From NCBI GenBank assembly GCA_024213275.1, contig JANAVG010000023.1:1-56735 (forward strand): 56,735 bases of DNA, read 5' to 3'. The stretch comes from Rossellomorea sp. BNER. GTDB taxonomy: Bacteria > Bacillota > Bacilli > Bacillales > Bacillaceae_B. Made by a program: the position numbers and the translations under genes. Below the pieces are notes generated by a model. That model was not told the DNA's origin and ran no database searches. It was given only the letters and a program-made list of their open reading frames with translations. Of this stretch, positions 37,810 through 46,511 are shown piece by piece (the first letter of the stretch is position 1; each line of letters opens with the position of its first letter).

Positions 37810-39633
37810 ATAGAAAAGATTAGGAAACTGCGACACACTGAATATTATGATCTACAAGATACTTTTGACGTACTATTTCAGCGTAGTCAAAATGGGAACA
37901 ATTTTTATAACCTAGTGAAACTTATGAAGATGGAAGAAAATATAAAATTAGCTTATCGAAATATTAAAAAGAATATGGGTAGCACAACAGCCGGTACAGA
38001 TGGATTAACCATTAACGACATCAAGTGTTTAACAATCGAAGAAGTAGTGGATAAGGTCAAATCCATGTTTGTATGGTATGAACCACAATCTGTAAGACGT
38101 GTATTTATACCAAAGCCCAATGGTGATAAAAGACCGTTAGGTATTCCTACGATATGGGATAGAATTTTCCAACAATGTATCTTACAAATCTTAGAACCCA
38201 TTTGTGAAGCAAAATTCCATAATCACAGTTACGGATTCAGACCCAATAGAAGTACCCACCATGCTTTAGCAAGAATGAAATCACAAGTCAATAGAAAAAG
38301 TAATGGACTGCATTACTGCATCGACATTGACATTAAAGGGTTTTTTGACAATGTGAATCATGGGAAATTACTTAAACAAATGTGGACATTAGGAGTAAAA
38401 GATAAAACACTTCTTTCAATTATTTCAAGGTTACTACGGGCAGAAATCCAAGGAGAAGGAATCCCGATTAAGGGTACACCGCAAGGTGGAATCTTAAGTC
38501 CTCTCTTATCTAATATTGTACTCAACGAATTAGATTGGTGGGTCAGTGATCAATGGGAGACCTTTGAGACTTCTTACAATTTTCATGCTCCTAGTGCAAA
38601 ATTTAGGCAACTAAAGAAAACCAAGATGAAGGAATGTTTTATTGTAAGGTACGCTGATGACTTCAAAATCCTATGTAGAAACTATCAAACAGCTCAAAAA
38701 CTTTTCTACGCAACGAAGGACTTCCTTAAAACAAGGCTCCATTTAGATATTAGTCAAGAAAAGTCACAAATAGTTAATTTGAAAAAGAAAAGCAGTGAAT
38801 TTCTTGGCTTTGATCTAAAAGCAACTAAGAAAAGAAAAGGTTATGTAGCTCACAGCAGGATGACTAAAAAAGCAAAAGTACATGCCTACCAGAAACTAAA
38901 ACGAGCAATTAAGGAAATCCGAAGGAAACAAACACCGGAAGCTGTTTGGCACTACAATACTATCGTAATGGGCATACAAAACTATTACTCTGCGGCGACC
39001 CATATAAATAAAGATTTAGATCGGCTAAACTACCATCTTACTAGAACTCTTTATAACCGATTAAGAATAGATTGGAAAGTAGCAACACGATCTGATATGT
39101 CGAAGACATTACAGGACAGGTATAAGGGTTATAATCCTAAATTATATAAAATACATGACATCGTCCTTGTACCCCTTTATGCACAAAAACATAAACCAGC
39201 AACCAATTTCTCGCAGTGGATCACAAACTATTCACCTAGAGGAAGAGAGAAAATTCATCAAAATCTAAAGTGCATAAATAAAGATGTCTTACGACATATC
39301 CAACGCTTCTACATCAAATTTAGAACTATAGAATACAACGATAATCGCATCTCAAAATTTGTTGCCCAGTATGGGAAGTGCTCCATTACAGGCATAGAAT
39401 TAGGTTTGAATGATTTTCACTGTCATCACATTCAACCAAAAGCATTAGGTGGAACTGACGATTATCGGAATCTGACAATAGTTCTCGAAAACATACACCA
39501 AGCTATACATACTAAGGATGTAGAAACAACAAGAAATATACTTTCCAAGTATCGATTAACGGAAGAGAAGAAAATTCGGTTTGATGAACTAAGACAAAAA
39601 GTTCATTGTAAACCCGTTTTCAATCTAGGTTAA
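37810..39633 (+). CDS. ltrA: Intron 2 reverse transcriptase-maturase-HNH protein
   Basis: About 607 residues if read from 37810. The part from 37810 to 37914 is aligned with the intron 1 protein (LRHTEYYDLQDTF against IRYWEYYNMQETF), so the GTG at 37915 is too late. A ribosome site (AAGGAGG at 37794) sits nine bases before the codon ATA at 37810; no ATG, GTG or TTG is available there. RT motifs: FIPKPNGDKRPLGIPT, YGFRPNRST, GTPQGGILSP, YADD (281-284). The maturase domain X is followed by an HNH endonuclease (CHHIQPKALGGTDDYRNL). It assists splicing and retrohoming, and may serve intron 1 in trans. Confidence 0.87.
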   Translation: MEKIRKLRHTEYYDLQDTFDVLFQRSQNGNNFYNLVKLMKMEENIKLAYRNIKKNMGSTTAGTDGLTINDIKCLTIEEVVDKVKSMFVWYEPQSVRRVFIPKPNGDKRPLGIPTIWDRIFQQCILQILEPICEAKFHNHSYGFRPNRSTHHALARMKSQVNRKSNGLHYCIDIDIKGFFDNVNHGKLLKQMWTLGVKDKTLLSIISRLLRAEIQGEGIPIKGTPQGGILSPLLSNIVLNELDWWVSDQWETFETSYNFHAPSAKFRQLKKTKMKECFIVRYADDFKILCRNYQTAQKLFYATKDFLKTRLHLDISQEKSQIVNLKKKSSEFLGFDLKATKKRKGYVAHSRMTKKAKVHAYQKLKRAIKEIRRKQTPEAVWHYNTIVMGIQNYYSAATHINKDLDRLNYHLTRTLYNRLRIDWKVATRSDMSKTLQDRYKGYNPKLYKIHDIVLVPLYAQKHKPATNFSQWITNYSPRGREKIHQNLKCINKDVLRHIQRFYIKFRTIEYNDNRISKFVAQYGKCSITGIELGLNDFHCHHIQPKALGGTDDYRNLTIVLENIHQAIHTKDVETTRNILSKYRLTEEKKIRFDELRQKVHCKPVFNLG

Positions 39634-39655
39634 TATTGGTCAATTGGATTAGATG

Positions 39656-39692
39656 GAACGCCGTATGAGGGGAAACTCTCACGTACGGTGTG
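39656..39692 (+). ncRNA. Group II intron 2 domain V
   Basis: CGCCGTATGAGGG/CTCTCACGTACGGTG forms a hairpin nearly identical in design to that of intron 1, at the same distance from the 3' end. Confidence 0.75.
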
Positions 39693-40322
39693 AAGTGGGG
39701 GAAAAGGTGGCGATAACATCAAAATCTTACCTATCACTATTTGGAAACGGCTTTATTGAGTACGCATTAGAGCGTGGTGGTTATTCCAAGGAAGTAGCCA
39801 TTGAATTTAGTAATATGATGGCTGCTAAAATGGGTTGGACTCGATATGGAGATGTCAATTATGTAGAACATGTTCTTCGTTTTTATAATGCTGGGAATGA
39901 TAGCGTTGTAGTGGTGGGTGATGGTACACAGTCATTTGATGTAAAAGAAGTCCATAACATTATGAAACAGTTCCTTGGCCGACCTTATGTATGGGGAGGA
40001 AGGACACCAGCAGCGGGTGGCTTTGATTGTTCTGGATTACTAGAATATGCTTTCGCACAAATTGGAGTTGATCTATACGGGACGGCACAATCACAATACA
40101 ACAAAACCATTCCTGTTTCTGAAGATCAAATTAAGCCAGGCGATTTAGTTTTCTTTTCTACCTATAAACCAGGAGCTTCCCATGTAGGCATGTATGTGGG
40201 AGATGGGAAGTTCATTAACTCGAATGGTAGTAATGGGACATCTTACTCTTCAGTTGAAGAATGGAAGAACTTATATCCCTTCTTAGGTTTTAGAAGGATT
40301 CAGTAATGGAGGTGAAAGGGTT

Positions 40323-40856
40323 ATGGAACCAAACCAAAAGAATAATTACATTTTACTTATGATCGGGTTTGTTGTTGCTGCTGTCGTAATGGTGTATGTA
40401 TTCAGTTTACGAACACAACTGCAAGAAGTTCGAGCCAACCAAAGTAACTATGAAGAGAAAATCGCAACGTTATCATCTATCCAGAACACAGACGCATTAA
40501 AAGTAAATCGAGAGTTTCTAAAAAACTTTTTCACCTACCAAACTACGGCTGAACGATATAAGAATATTAAACCTTTTATGACCGACCGGGGATTTAAAGC
40601 AACCCACCCTTCAGGAACCAAACTTCCAGATTCGGACCAATCGGTGAAGTCATCCATGGTAGGGTTAAAGCCTTTTGAATATCAATCTTCAAAGAATGAA
40701 GCAGAATTCTTTAATGAATTTAAACTCAGTACCAAATTTAATGATGTAACCAATACAGAAACCGTCATTGTCAAAACGTCCTTGATCTATGTCAAAGAGC
40801 AAGGATGGAAAATAGATGATGTTGAGTTTGTGGGGCAGTTAACAGGACGTGAATAA
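40323..40856 (+). CDS. Conjugation protein of ICE (YddI/Tn916 Orf13 position)
   Basis: 177 residues. One N-terminal membrane helix (NYILLMIGFVVAAVVMVYVF), a short coiled coil (LRTQLQEVRANQSNYEEKIATLSS) and an extracellular domain. It follows cwlT directly (GGAGGTG upstream), the position of yddI in ICEBs1 and orf13 in Tn916. It is the last recognisable conjugation gene here. Confidence 0.7.
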   Translation: MEPNQKNNYILLMIGFVVAAVVMVYVFSLRTQLQEVRANQSNYEEKIATLSSIQNTDALKVNREFLKNFFTYQTTAERYKNIKPFMTDRGFKATHPSGTKLPDSDQSVKSSMVGLKPFEYQSSKNEAEFFNEFKLSTKFNDVTNTETVIVKTSLIYVKEQGWKIDDVEFVGQLTGRE

Positions 40857-40879
40857 AATGAAAAGGGAGTAGAAAAAAT

Positions 40880-41164
40880 ATGAGAAGTACAGGCATAGTT
40901 CGAAAAGTTGACGAATTAGGTAGAGTGGTTCTACCAATTGAACTAAGGAGAAATTTAGAGATTGGGGAGAAAGACTCTTTAGAAATCTATATTGAAGAGG
41001 AAAGAATTATTTTAAAAAAGTATGCACCTCAAAAAGTGTGTGCCATTACTGGCACAATATCACCTGATAACAGAGAGTTTGGCGACAGTCAAATGGTTTT
41101 AAGTCCTGAAGGGGCTAAGTTATTAATGGAGGAATTGCAAGATTATGTTGGAGTGAAAGTTTAA
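40880..41164 (+). CDS. AbrB/Abh-type transition-state regulator
   Basis: 94 residues. The N-terminal swapped-hairpin DNA-binding domain (STGIVRKVDELGRVVLPIELRRNLEIGEKDSLEI) is nearly canonical. The C-terminal part (CAITGTISPDNREFGDSQMVLSPEGAKLLMEELQ) matches Abh/AbrB full-length proteins. The ribosome site is AAAGGGAG. It may be cargo of the element. Its 3' end and terminator are duplicated in degenerate form at 43414-43590. Confidence 0.9.
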   Translation: MRSTGIVRKVDELGRVVLPIELRRNLEIGEKDSLEIYIEEERIILKKYAPQKVCAITGTISPDNREFGDSQMVLSPEGAKLLMEELQDYVGVKV

Positions 41165-41236
41165 CAGATTATTTTAATGGTTTTATCCACTATTCTCAAA
41201 TCTGAAAATGAAAGCTATTCCAAGCAAACAAGAGAT

Positions 41237-41266
41237 CGTCCTTTTTCAAAAAAGGGCGTTTTTTAT
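41237..41266 (+). terminator. Terminator of the abrB-like gene
   Basis: CGTCCTTTTT (41237) pairs with AAAAAGGGCG (41249) and is followed by TTTTTT. A near copy lies at about 43545-43575. Confidence 0.8.
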
Positions 41267-41475
41267 TATTTTCCAAAGGATATTCTTCTTCCACATTAAT
41301 TTGAATTCTTATATTATCATAATAAAAATAAAATTAATAAGCTTAATAAATAGAACAATATGCTTAAATTTCTAAACTTATTTTTTTATAATTATAGTTA
41401 TAATTTACCTATAAAGTAAATTTATATAATATAATTATTGAGGTAAAAAAATACATTTAAGGAGGAATTTATAAA

Positions 41476-42831
41476 ATGAAAAAAATAATAGCAATAGGAG
41501 CGCTTGCTATACCGCTTTTTTTCGGAGGTGGATTAGTTGCTGAAGCGAATAATAACAATATAAGCTCCTATTCTACAAAAAGTAGTGTGAATATCGATTG
41601 GGGAGATATTGGAGAAAAGTATAAGATTTACAGAGATGGTGAACTTATCTCTGAAGTTGAAGAATCAAATTTTCAGGATAATCAATTAAAGGAAAACTAT
41701 ATGTATACATATAAAATTGGTGTATTTAATGGTGACGAGCTAATAGACATTCTGAAATATAAAGTGAAAACGAAAGATAAAAATAAAAATATATATTTAA
41801 GGAACGAAGACAGTAATACATATAATACTGAAACAGAGGTAACCTCACTAGTTACTAAGAATCATGTCTTTATAGATTGGGGACAACTAGAGGATAATGA
41901 TGGAACTTACTATATTTATAAAAATGGTAAAATAATAGAGAAAACAAAGAAAACGTTTTATAAAGATAAGGAAATAGAAAGTGGAAAGACATATAATTAT
42001 CAAATTATTGCAGAAAAATCTGTTACTGAAGAGAAAAAGAAAGAAATAATAGAAAAATCTATTGAAAATGGATATACTTTATTTGATATTCCTGAATCTG
42101 CTTTTTTAGAAAGAAAGACAATAAATAAGATAGTAAAAACTCCAGAAAGTATCTCTAAAAAAGAATTGTTAAAAAAGAATGAGTTATCAACTGATAATTT
42201 TAAATCCTTAGCCGCGGACACTTTAGATAGTTTTATCATAAGATATACAACCTTTATACCGTTTTACAAAGTAGATAATCCCAATATTCTAGAAGAGTGG
42301 TTTGAACCAGGTGTAGGGACAGGATCATATGTAACTGGAGATGGATATTCAGATGGAAGTTTGAGAGGATTCAATTACTTTAATTCAAGCTTTAGAACAA
42401 GAATAGATGTTTATGCCGAGTGGTATAATTCCTCTCCTTCCTACTCTGCCTATAAAGATATTAAACCTACTCATTTATACAGAAAAGATGGTAGCTTAGC
42501 AGATAAACAAACTGCATCTACAGACGGAATTACTTTTAGTGGCTTAGGTAAGCTAAGTGATAGAATTTCTTGGAAGGTACATCATGATGTTGGTTTAGGC
42601 ACTTCTACTACTGCTCCTAACATAAATTATGAGTATATGGCCACAATGTATAAAAACGGAAATATTTCGGCAAGTGGTGAACATGATCGTGCACCTAATC
42701 ATGAAGTATATTTAGCAAGAGCATACTCAGGTTTACCAGCGGTTACTTTACATACTTATTCTGTTAGTAGTACAGATGATTTTAAGTATCTATTTCCGTA
42801 TTGGCCAAATGAACATTGGCAAAGTAGTTAA
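41476..42831 (+). CDS. Secreted DUF3238-like protein with two FN3-like repeats
   Basis: 451 residues. Signal peptide about 1-24 (ending LVAEA). Two fibronectin type III-like repeats follow (VNIDWGDIGEKYKIYRDGELI and VFIDWGQLEDNDGTYYIYKNGKII), then a linker of about 50 charged residues. The C-terminal domain (about 230-451, DSFIIRYTTFIPF ... NYFNSSFRTRIDVYAEW ... HDRAPNHEVYLARAY) resembles DUF3238. It should be extracellular; the activity is unknown. AGGAGG precedes the ATG. Strongly AT-rich, like its neighbours to 46 kb. Confidence 0.7.
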   Translation: MKKIIAIGALAIPLFFGGGLVAEANNNNISSYSTKSSVNIDWGDIGEKYKIYRDGELISEVEESNFQDNQLKENYMYTYKIGVFNGDELIDILKYKVKTKDKNKNIYLRNEDSNTYNTETEVTSLVTKNHVFIDWGQLEDNDGTYYIYKNGKIIEKTKKTFYKDKEIESGKTYNYQIIAEKSVTEEKKKEIIEKSIENGYTLFDIPESAFLERKTINKIVKTPESISKKELLKKNELSTDNFKSLAADTLDSFIIRYTTFIPFYKVDNPNILEEWFEPGVGTGSYVTGDGYSDGSLRGFNYFNSSFRTRIDVYAEWYNSSPSYSAYKDIKPTHLYRKDGSLADKQTASTDGITFSGLGKLSDRISWKVHHDVGLGTSTTAPNINYEYMATMYKNGNISASGEHDRAPNHEVYLARAYSGLPAVTLHTYSVSSTDDFKYLFPYWPNEHWQSS

Positions 42832-42844
42832 TCAATCAAATAAT

Positions 42845-42880
42845 AAAAACGCAAACAGCATTTTAATGTTTGCGTTTTTT
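42845..42880 (+). terminator. Terminator of the DUF3238-like gene
   Basis: AAAAACGCAAACA (42845) pairs with TGTTTGCGTTTTT (42867), a 13-base perfect stem. Confidence 0.85.
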
Positions 42881-42897
42881 CAATGGGGGTTTGCATT

Positions 42898-43299
42898 TTG
42901 AATTCATACAATAGGATAGGTACAAAATTAATATCGTTACTTATTAGCAGTATACTAGCAACTCTTCTATACTATTTTCAAAATTTTTCTGGAATACCTC
43001 ATATTATAGACTTTTTGGTTTATACACCAATAACTTTCTTAGTTATATTAGTTATTGGGCTTCCTATTTCTTTTGTTATTGATTGGTTATCGGCAAAATA
43101 TACTTATAAAAAGAAGATTGCCTCTGTATTGTTACATTCAAGTATTTATCTATTAATTATGTTTTTTTTACATTTTGAAGAGTTTATACACTTGGATACA
43201 GAGGTTATATTTTATTTTCTCTATTTCTCTATTACACCTCTATTTTTTTGTCTGTTAAATATTTTTCTAATTGAAAAAATTAAAAATGGTGCTACGTGA
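42898..43299 (+). CDS. Four-helix membrane protein, possibly UPF0715-like
   Basis: About 133 residues from the TTG at 42898, seven bases after GGGGGT. Four hydrophobic segments (about 8-27, 38-60, 72-92, 100-125) and a lysine-rich loop (AKYTYKKKIA). The layout recalls the UPF0715 membrane family of Bacillus, but the match is weak. It begins just after the preceding gene's terminator. Confidence 0.55.
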   Translation: MNSYNRIGTKLISLLISSILATLLYYFQNFSGIPHIIDFLVYTPITFLVILVIGLPISFVIDWLSAKYTYKKKIASVLLHSSIYLLIMFFLHFEEFIHLDTEVIFYFLYFSITPLFFCLLNIFLIEKIKNGAT

Positions 43300-43385
43300 T
43301 TTGAGATGGAAAGTCATAGGTTGACAAAAGATCAGTTAATAGAAATTTTGAAATCAATGATTTAAACTAATAAATTCCTTAACGT

Positions 43386-43414
43386 ATGTTTTTCACTTCG
43401 TTGGTAGGACCACA
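43386..43414 (+). repeat. Dispersed repeat, copy 2
   Basis: ATGTTTTTCACTTCGTTGGT and the following AGGACCACA match the segment at 32565. This copy runs directly into the abrB tail duplicate. Confidence 0.4.
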
Positions 43415-43590
43415 GAAGAGCTAAGTTATAAATTGAGAAATTACGAAATTATGTAGAAGTGAAAATTTCAATGAGTTATTTTACTCGTTTCTTCGTTTGT
43501 TTTCAAATCTGAAAACGAGAGCTATTCCAAGAAAACAAGTGATCGTCCTTTTTGAAAAAAGGGCGATTTTTTCATTATTTCCCGAAAAGA
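43414..43590 (+). repeat. Degenerate duplicate of the abrB 3' end and terminator
   Basis: From GAAGAGCTAAGTTAT to the hairpin with GATCGTCCTTTTT, this stretch follows 41112-41275 (end of the abrB-like gene, its tail and terminator) with roughly three-quarters identity by eye. The reading frame is broken. The two copies enclose the DUF3238-like gene and its neighbour. Confidence 0.7.
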
Positions 43591-43948
43591 AAATCGGCTT
43601 TAATCACTCCATATGGCGAAATTTAAGGGTTGGAGGTTTTCGGAACTTCCTATAGGAGTGATTATGTAAACAAGAGAGTAATTTTGATATATTTTACATG
43701 GTATTTCCCATCCAATCTTTATAAAAACTATCTGAAAATACATTTCGAAGAATGAATTTCAATGCGAAAAAGCAATAGCGACAAGCTAAACATTATATTA
43801 GTTTCTGGCATTATTAGCATGCTTTTAACCACCCTATACAGTTTTATCATCATGAATCAAAACTATAAGATTAATCAGAATTTTTATCCACTTCCTACCT
43901 TCTAAAATAGTGACCTGTGTTGAATCGAGGTGGGTGAACATTAAACTT
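43591..43948. other. Gene-free stretch
   Basis: AT-rich. A short frame at 43761-43904 (hydrophobic segment LNIILVSGIISMLLTTLYSFIIM) may be a membrane-protein relic. Nothing firm. Confidence 0.35.
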
Positions 43949-44209
43949 TTATAAAATCACAGGAGACAATAGAAAAATCACTATCGGTGAAATAATGATT
44001 GTTAAAAAACCAGCAACTTTTAATTTTCTAAAATATTGTAATACGTATCCAATTATTAAAAGTGCTAACAAAATCCACAATAAAATAATTTCTGAGTCGT
44101 ATGGCGACTGACCAAAACCTAGAGAAACTGCAATTGACATAAAAAACATAAATAGAAATATCGGGAAAATAACCCTGAATAATATAAGTAATACTTTAGG
44201 TAACTTCAA
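43949..44209 (-). CDS. Small three-helix membrane protein
   Basis: 86 residues with three hydrophobic segments (7-29, 41-60, 66-85). The start is TTG, eight bases after GGGGGA on the minus strand, which supports it as real. No family recognised. Confidence 0.55.
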   Translation of the reverse strand: MKLPKVLLILFRVIFPIFLFMFFMSIAVSLGFGQSPYDSEIILLWILLALLIIGYVLQYFRKLKVAGFLTIIISPIVIFLLSPVIL

Positions 44210-45060
44210 AATAAAATCCCCCTTCGCCTTTAATAGTATATCAAATTTGGAAGAGTTTTCCTTTGGGAAGTTTTAAATTTTGGTACATATATTTTGAAAG
44301 CACCTTACCGACTATATATACATAGTGCCTTCCTATGTGTTTGGGTATTTTACCAATTGGTACTGACTTATCTTTATTCCCTCTGATCTACAGCAAACTA
44401 TTCCTTCATTATTTCTTTTCTTCTTTCTTTCATTCTCTCACTGTTCCATTCCCTGAGTGTGTGTTGATGAGTGGTGTTCCTTCCCCGGTTCCTTGCTGTT
44501 TGTGGGGCTGTGAGTGCTTTTTGGTTCATTACTCGCTACTCCTTAATGACTATAATAAAAAGACAACCCCCTAGATTTTCTAAATCAAGGGAAAAGTAGG
44601 TTATTAAAATATTTGATTATTAATCTTAGACTCGACAATGTTTTGGGTTGATATTAAGAAAGATATTAAACGAAACATTATTCTTAGTGAAATCATATGT
44701 AAGCTCATTTTTTTGATATCTTTTAAAAGTTGTTTTAAATTAGTTAGAATAATCTAAAGTTAATGTTTTATATGCTGAGAATTAATACGATATCGAATAA
44801 AAGATAATACGATCTTCCGAGTCATACGCTTTAGTTTAATAAAGTTAATAATCAAGCTGCTATGGATGAAGCGGGACTTGAGATTTACCCGGATGGAGTC
44901 ATATGCTTTTTATTAAGAACTTGGTGTTTAGTTTCCAAGTTCTTTTTTTGTTATAAAACGGAAAAACATGTTTTATTTTTCCTAATTCTCCTATATAAGG
45001 AATTATATGTTAATGTAAAATATGGTAATATACCAAATTAAAAGAATGGGAGAAAATGTT
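44210..45060. other. Gene-poor stretch of 0.85 kb
   Basis: Near 44862 an open piece reads MDEAGLEIYPDGVIC, probably the end of a lost gene, followed by the terminator at 44915. The rest shows no convincing gene. Confidence 0.4.
44915..44949 (+). terminator. Intrinsic terminator before the toxin-like gene
   Basis: AAGAACTTGG (44915) pairs with CCAAGTTCTT (44935), followed by TTTTT. Confidence 0.8.
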
Positions 45061-45531
45061 ATGAAGAAAAGATTTACTATGATTCTATCTTTACTTGTTT
45101 TCTTAAGTGCTTTTTCATTTTCTGAAAAAGCAAATGCTGAAACGGAAAAATCCGGTTTAAGCAATCAAACTCTGGAGAAAAGAGAAGAAATAATCCAAAA
45201 AAGTAGTAGGGACGGTGAGGGGGCTTATGAATTTGGCTTCTTACTAGCAAACGGGTTATTAGATGAACCTACTTATGCATGGCATGAAGGTTCTTTTGAT
45301 TTTCCAGGTGAATCGATTGTCTATCATTATAAAAAACACGGTAAAAGTGTCGGCGCTAATAGCGCATCAAGTTATTTAAATAAAGCTATTGAATGGAGAA
45401 AAATAGGAAAAAAGAATGCAAGAATTAAAGTTATTTCGGGTGCAGTTTATGGAGTAAAACGTTATTATAAAAATGGAAGATATATTGATCTTGCACCAGA
45501 TGGTAGAATAGTATCTTTTGGTACATATTAA
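45061..45531 (+). CDS. Secreted candidate toxin (BECR-like C-terminal motif)
   Basis: About 156 residues from the ATG at 45061 (GGGAG upstream). A signal peptide ends at ANA-E (residue 26). A short helical linker is followed by a compact domain: HYKKHGKSVGANSASSYLNK, then VYGVKRYYKNGRYIDLAPDGRIVSFG. The H-x-x-HG-x-x-x-G ... YL-x-K-A start and the R(I/Y)-x-x-x-PDG-x-I-x-x-F end recall small RNase-type domains at the C-termini of polymorphic and contact-dependent toxins. The next gene has the size and acidity of an immunity protein. Function is inferred. Confidence 0.6.
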   Translation: MKKRFTMILSLLVFLSAFSFSEKANAETEKSGLSNQTLEKREEIIQKSSRDGEGAYEFGFLLANGLLDEPTYAWHEGSFDFPGESIVYHYKKHGKSVGANSASSYLNKAIEWRKIGKKNARIKVISGAVYGVKRYYKNGRYIDLAPDGRIVSFGTY

Positions 45532-45550
45532 TTGAAGAGGAGAATACTTA

Positions 45551-45934
45551 TTGGGTTGGAAAGATATAAAAATTGAAAATGTAGATCAAATAGAGAAATG
45601 TGTAGCTGAGTTCGAAATTACGGCATTGGATTTTTTTGAGAATTTATATGACGGTGATATACTTCATTACGGTGCTTTTAAAGTGAAAGTTTATGAGACC
45701 CAGATTGTTCAATTTAATCCTGATAAAGATTTTAATTTTATAGGTTATACTAACCTGAAATTAAAAGATTCATCTGGTGGCTACGAAGGTGGTATAGGAT
45801 CTGGAGTTTCTTTAGAGCAAGCTTTAGAAGAAACAATTCGTGACTTTATGAGAAAGTTAACGGAGTATAAGGCTCAAAAAAGTGCAGGTTTGTGTAAAGA
45901 AGATTTTGTCCTGGTAGATTATGATGAATTCTAA
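45551..45934 (+). CDS. Candidate immunity protein for the secreted toxin
   Basis: 127 residues, acidic, no signal peptide, so cytoplasmic. The start is TTG with AGAGGAG upstream, 19 bases after the toxin-like gene, so the two are almost surely co-transcribed; a terminator follows. The family is not recognised. Immunity is proposed from size, charge and gene order only. Confidence 0.55.
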   Translation: MGWKDIKIENVDQIEKCVAEFEITALDFFENLYDGDILHYGAFKVKVYETQIVQFNPDKDFNFIGYTNLKLKDSSGGYEGGIGSGVSLEQALEETIRDFMRKLTEYKAQKSAGLCKEDFVLVDYDEF

Positions 45935-45947
45935 TCTTAGTCTTATG

Positions 45948-45979
45948 AGCACTCTTTCATTCTGAAAGGGTGTTTTTTA
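45948..45979 (+). terminator. Terminator of the toxin/immunity pair
   Basis: AGCACTCTTTCA (45948) pairs with TGAAAGGGTGTT (45963), followed by TTTT. Confidence 0.85.
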
Positions 45980-45999
45980 TTGTAGTTAGGATAAGTTAC

Positions 46000-46140
46000 A
46001 TTGCGGCATATCGTAGCTTAGCTCCCTCTACCCAATATTGCCGAACAACGAAAGCAAAAATGCCACCTATCACCACCAATGAATGTCCCCATCCATTGCA
46101 ACCAATCAGCGGAAAGGTCGCTACTGATTATTCCTATAGG
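46000..46140 (-). pseudogene. Relic of a small membrane protein
   Basis: Read on the minus strand, SADWLQWMGTFIGG and, after a one-base shift, VIGGIFAFVVRQYWVEGAKLRYAAM resemble the glycine-rich membrane start of phage or element proteins. No start or stop remains in place. Confidence 0.35.
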
Positions 46141-46511
46141 AGGTGGTACAAATACGAAGGTATACGAAAACCAAAAGGATATGAAAAAAGACTAAACAAA
46201 AATAATATTAAAAACCATATTGAATGCTTTTCAGTAAAATTATTTAAAAATTCATCAGCCTACCTCCACATTCTAATTCCATTTATATAATACATAATGC
46301 ACTCCTTTTCTCTAAAGGCTATGTCATCAAGAAAATCTAGATGCATACTATTATAGAAGATAAATACCCTATTCCCCTCATTGTGGAGTTTTAACAAATA
46401 CCCCTTATTTAAACGGCTCTTTAATGGAAAATCTTATAGTTAGGATAGAGTACTTGTCCGTAAAAGTACACTTTTTCGAACGGTTCTTTTATTTCTAAAT
46501 TCAATCAAATT

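Larger units (their letters stand above)
37069..39740 (+). mobile_element. Group II intron 2 in cwlT
   Basis: It begins GTGTGACACG, the same ten bases as intron 1, and ends ...TATCACTAT. It is 2672 bases and carries an undisrupted reverse transcriptase frame and a domain V-like hairpin (about 39656-39692). Only 129 bases of exon separate it from intron 1. The two introns are related but clearly diverged, so they are separate insertions rather than a recent duplication. Confidence 0.9.
34210..40306 (+). pseudogene. cwlT: cwlT/orf14-type conjugation cell-wall hydrolase, 5'-truncated and split by two group II introns
   Basis: Exon 1 (to 34335) encodes EYGVGEYVGLIMALIQQESGG...MQSS, the lysozyme-like domain with its catalytic glutamate. 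Exon 2 (36940-37068) encodes SIGLPPGTITDPEYSIQIG...ALQSYN. Exon 3 (39741-40306) encodes FGNGFIEYALERGG..., then an NlpC/P60 domain with catalytic C in GGFDCSGL and H in ASHVGMY. Joining the exons restores one frame (GAA at junction 1, TTT at junction 2). The N-terminal membrane helix found in Tn916 Orf14 and ICEBs1 CwlT is missing, so even fully spliced RNA would give an unanchored protein. The family cuts peptidoglycan for conjugation. Confidence 0.85.

Noticed and set aside
34336..39740. Retron or diversity-generating element from the two reverse transcriptases
   Set aside because: Maturase and HNH domains, GTGTG starts, domain V hairpins and in-frame exon joins all identify group II introns.
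44335..44574. 79-codon plus-strand open frame
   Set aside because: No ribosome site; unusual composition (many F, C, P, S) and no family pattern.
45970..46290. 106-codon plus-strand open frame
   Set aside because: It starts within the terminator of the immunity gene and has no ribosome site; the opposite strand reads more like protein.
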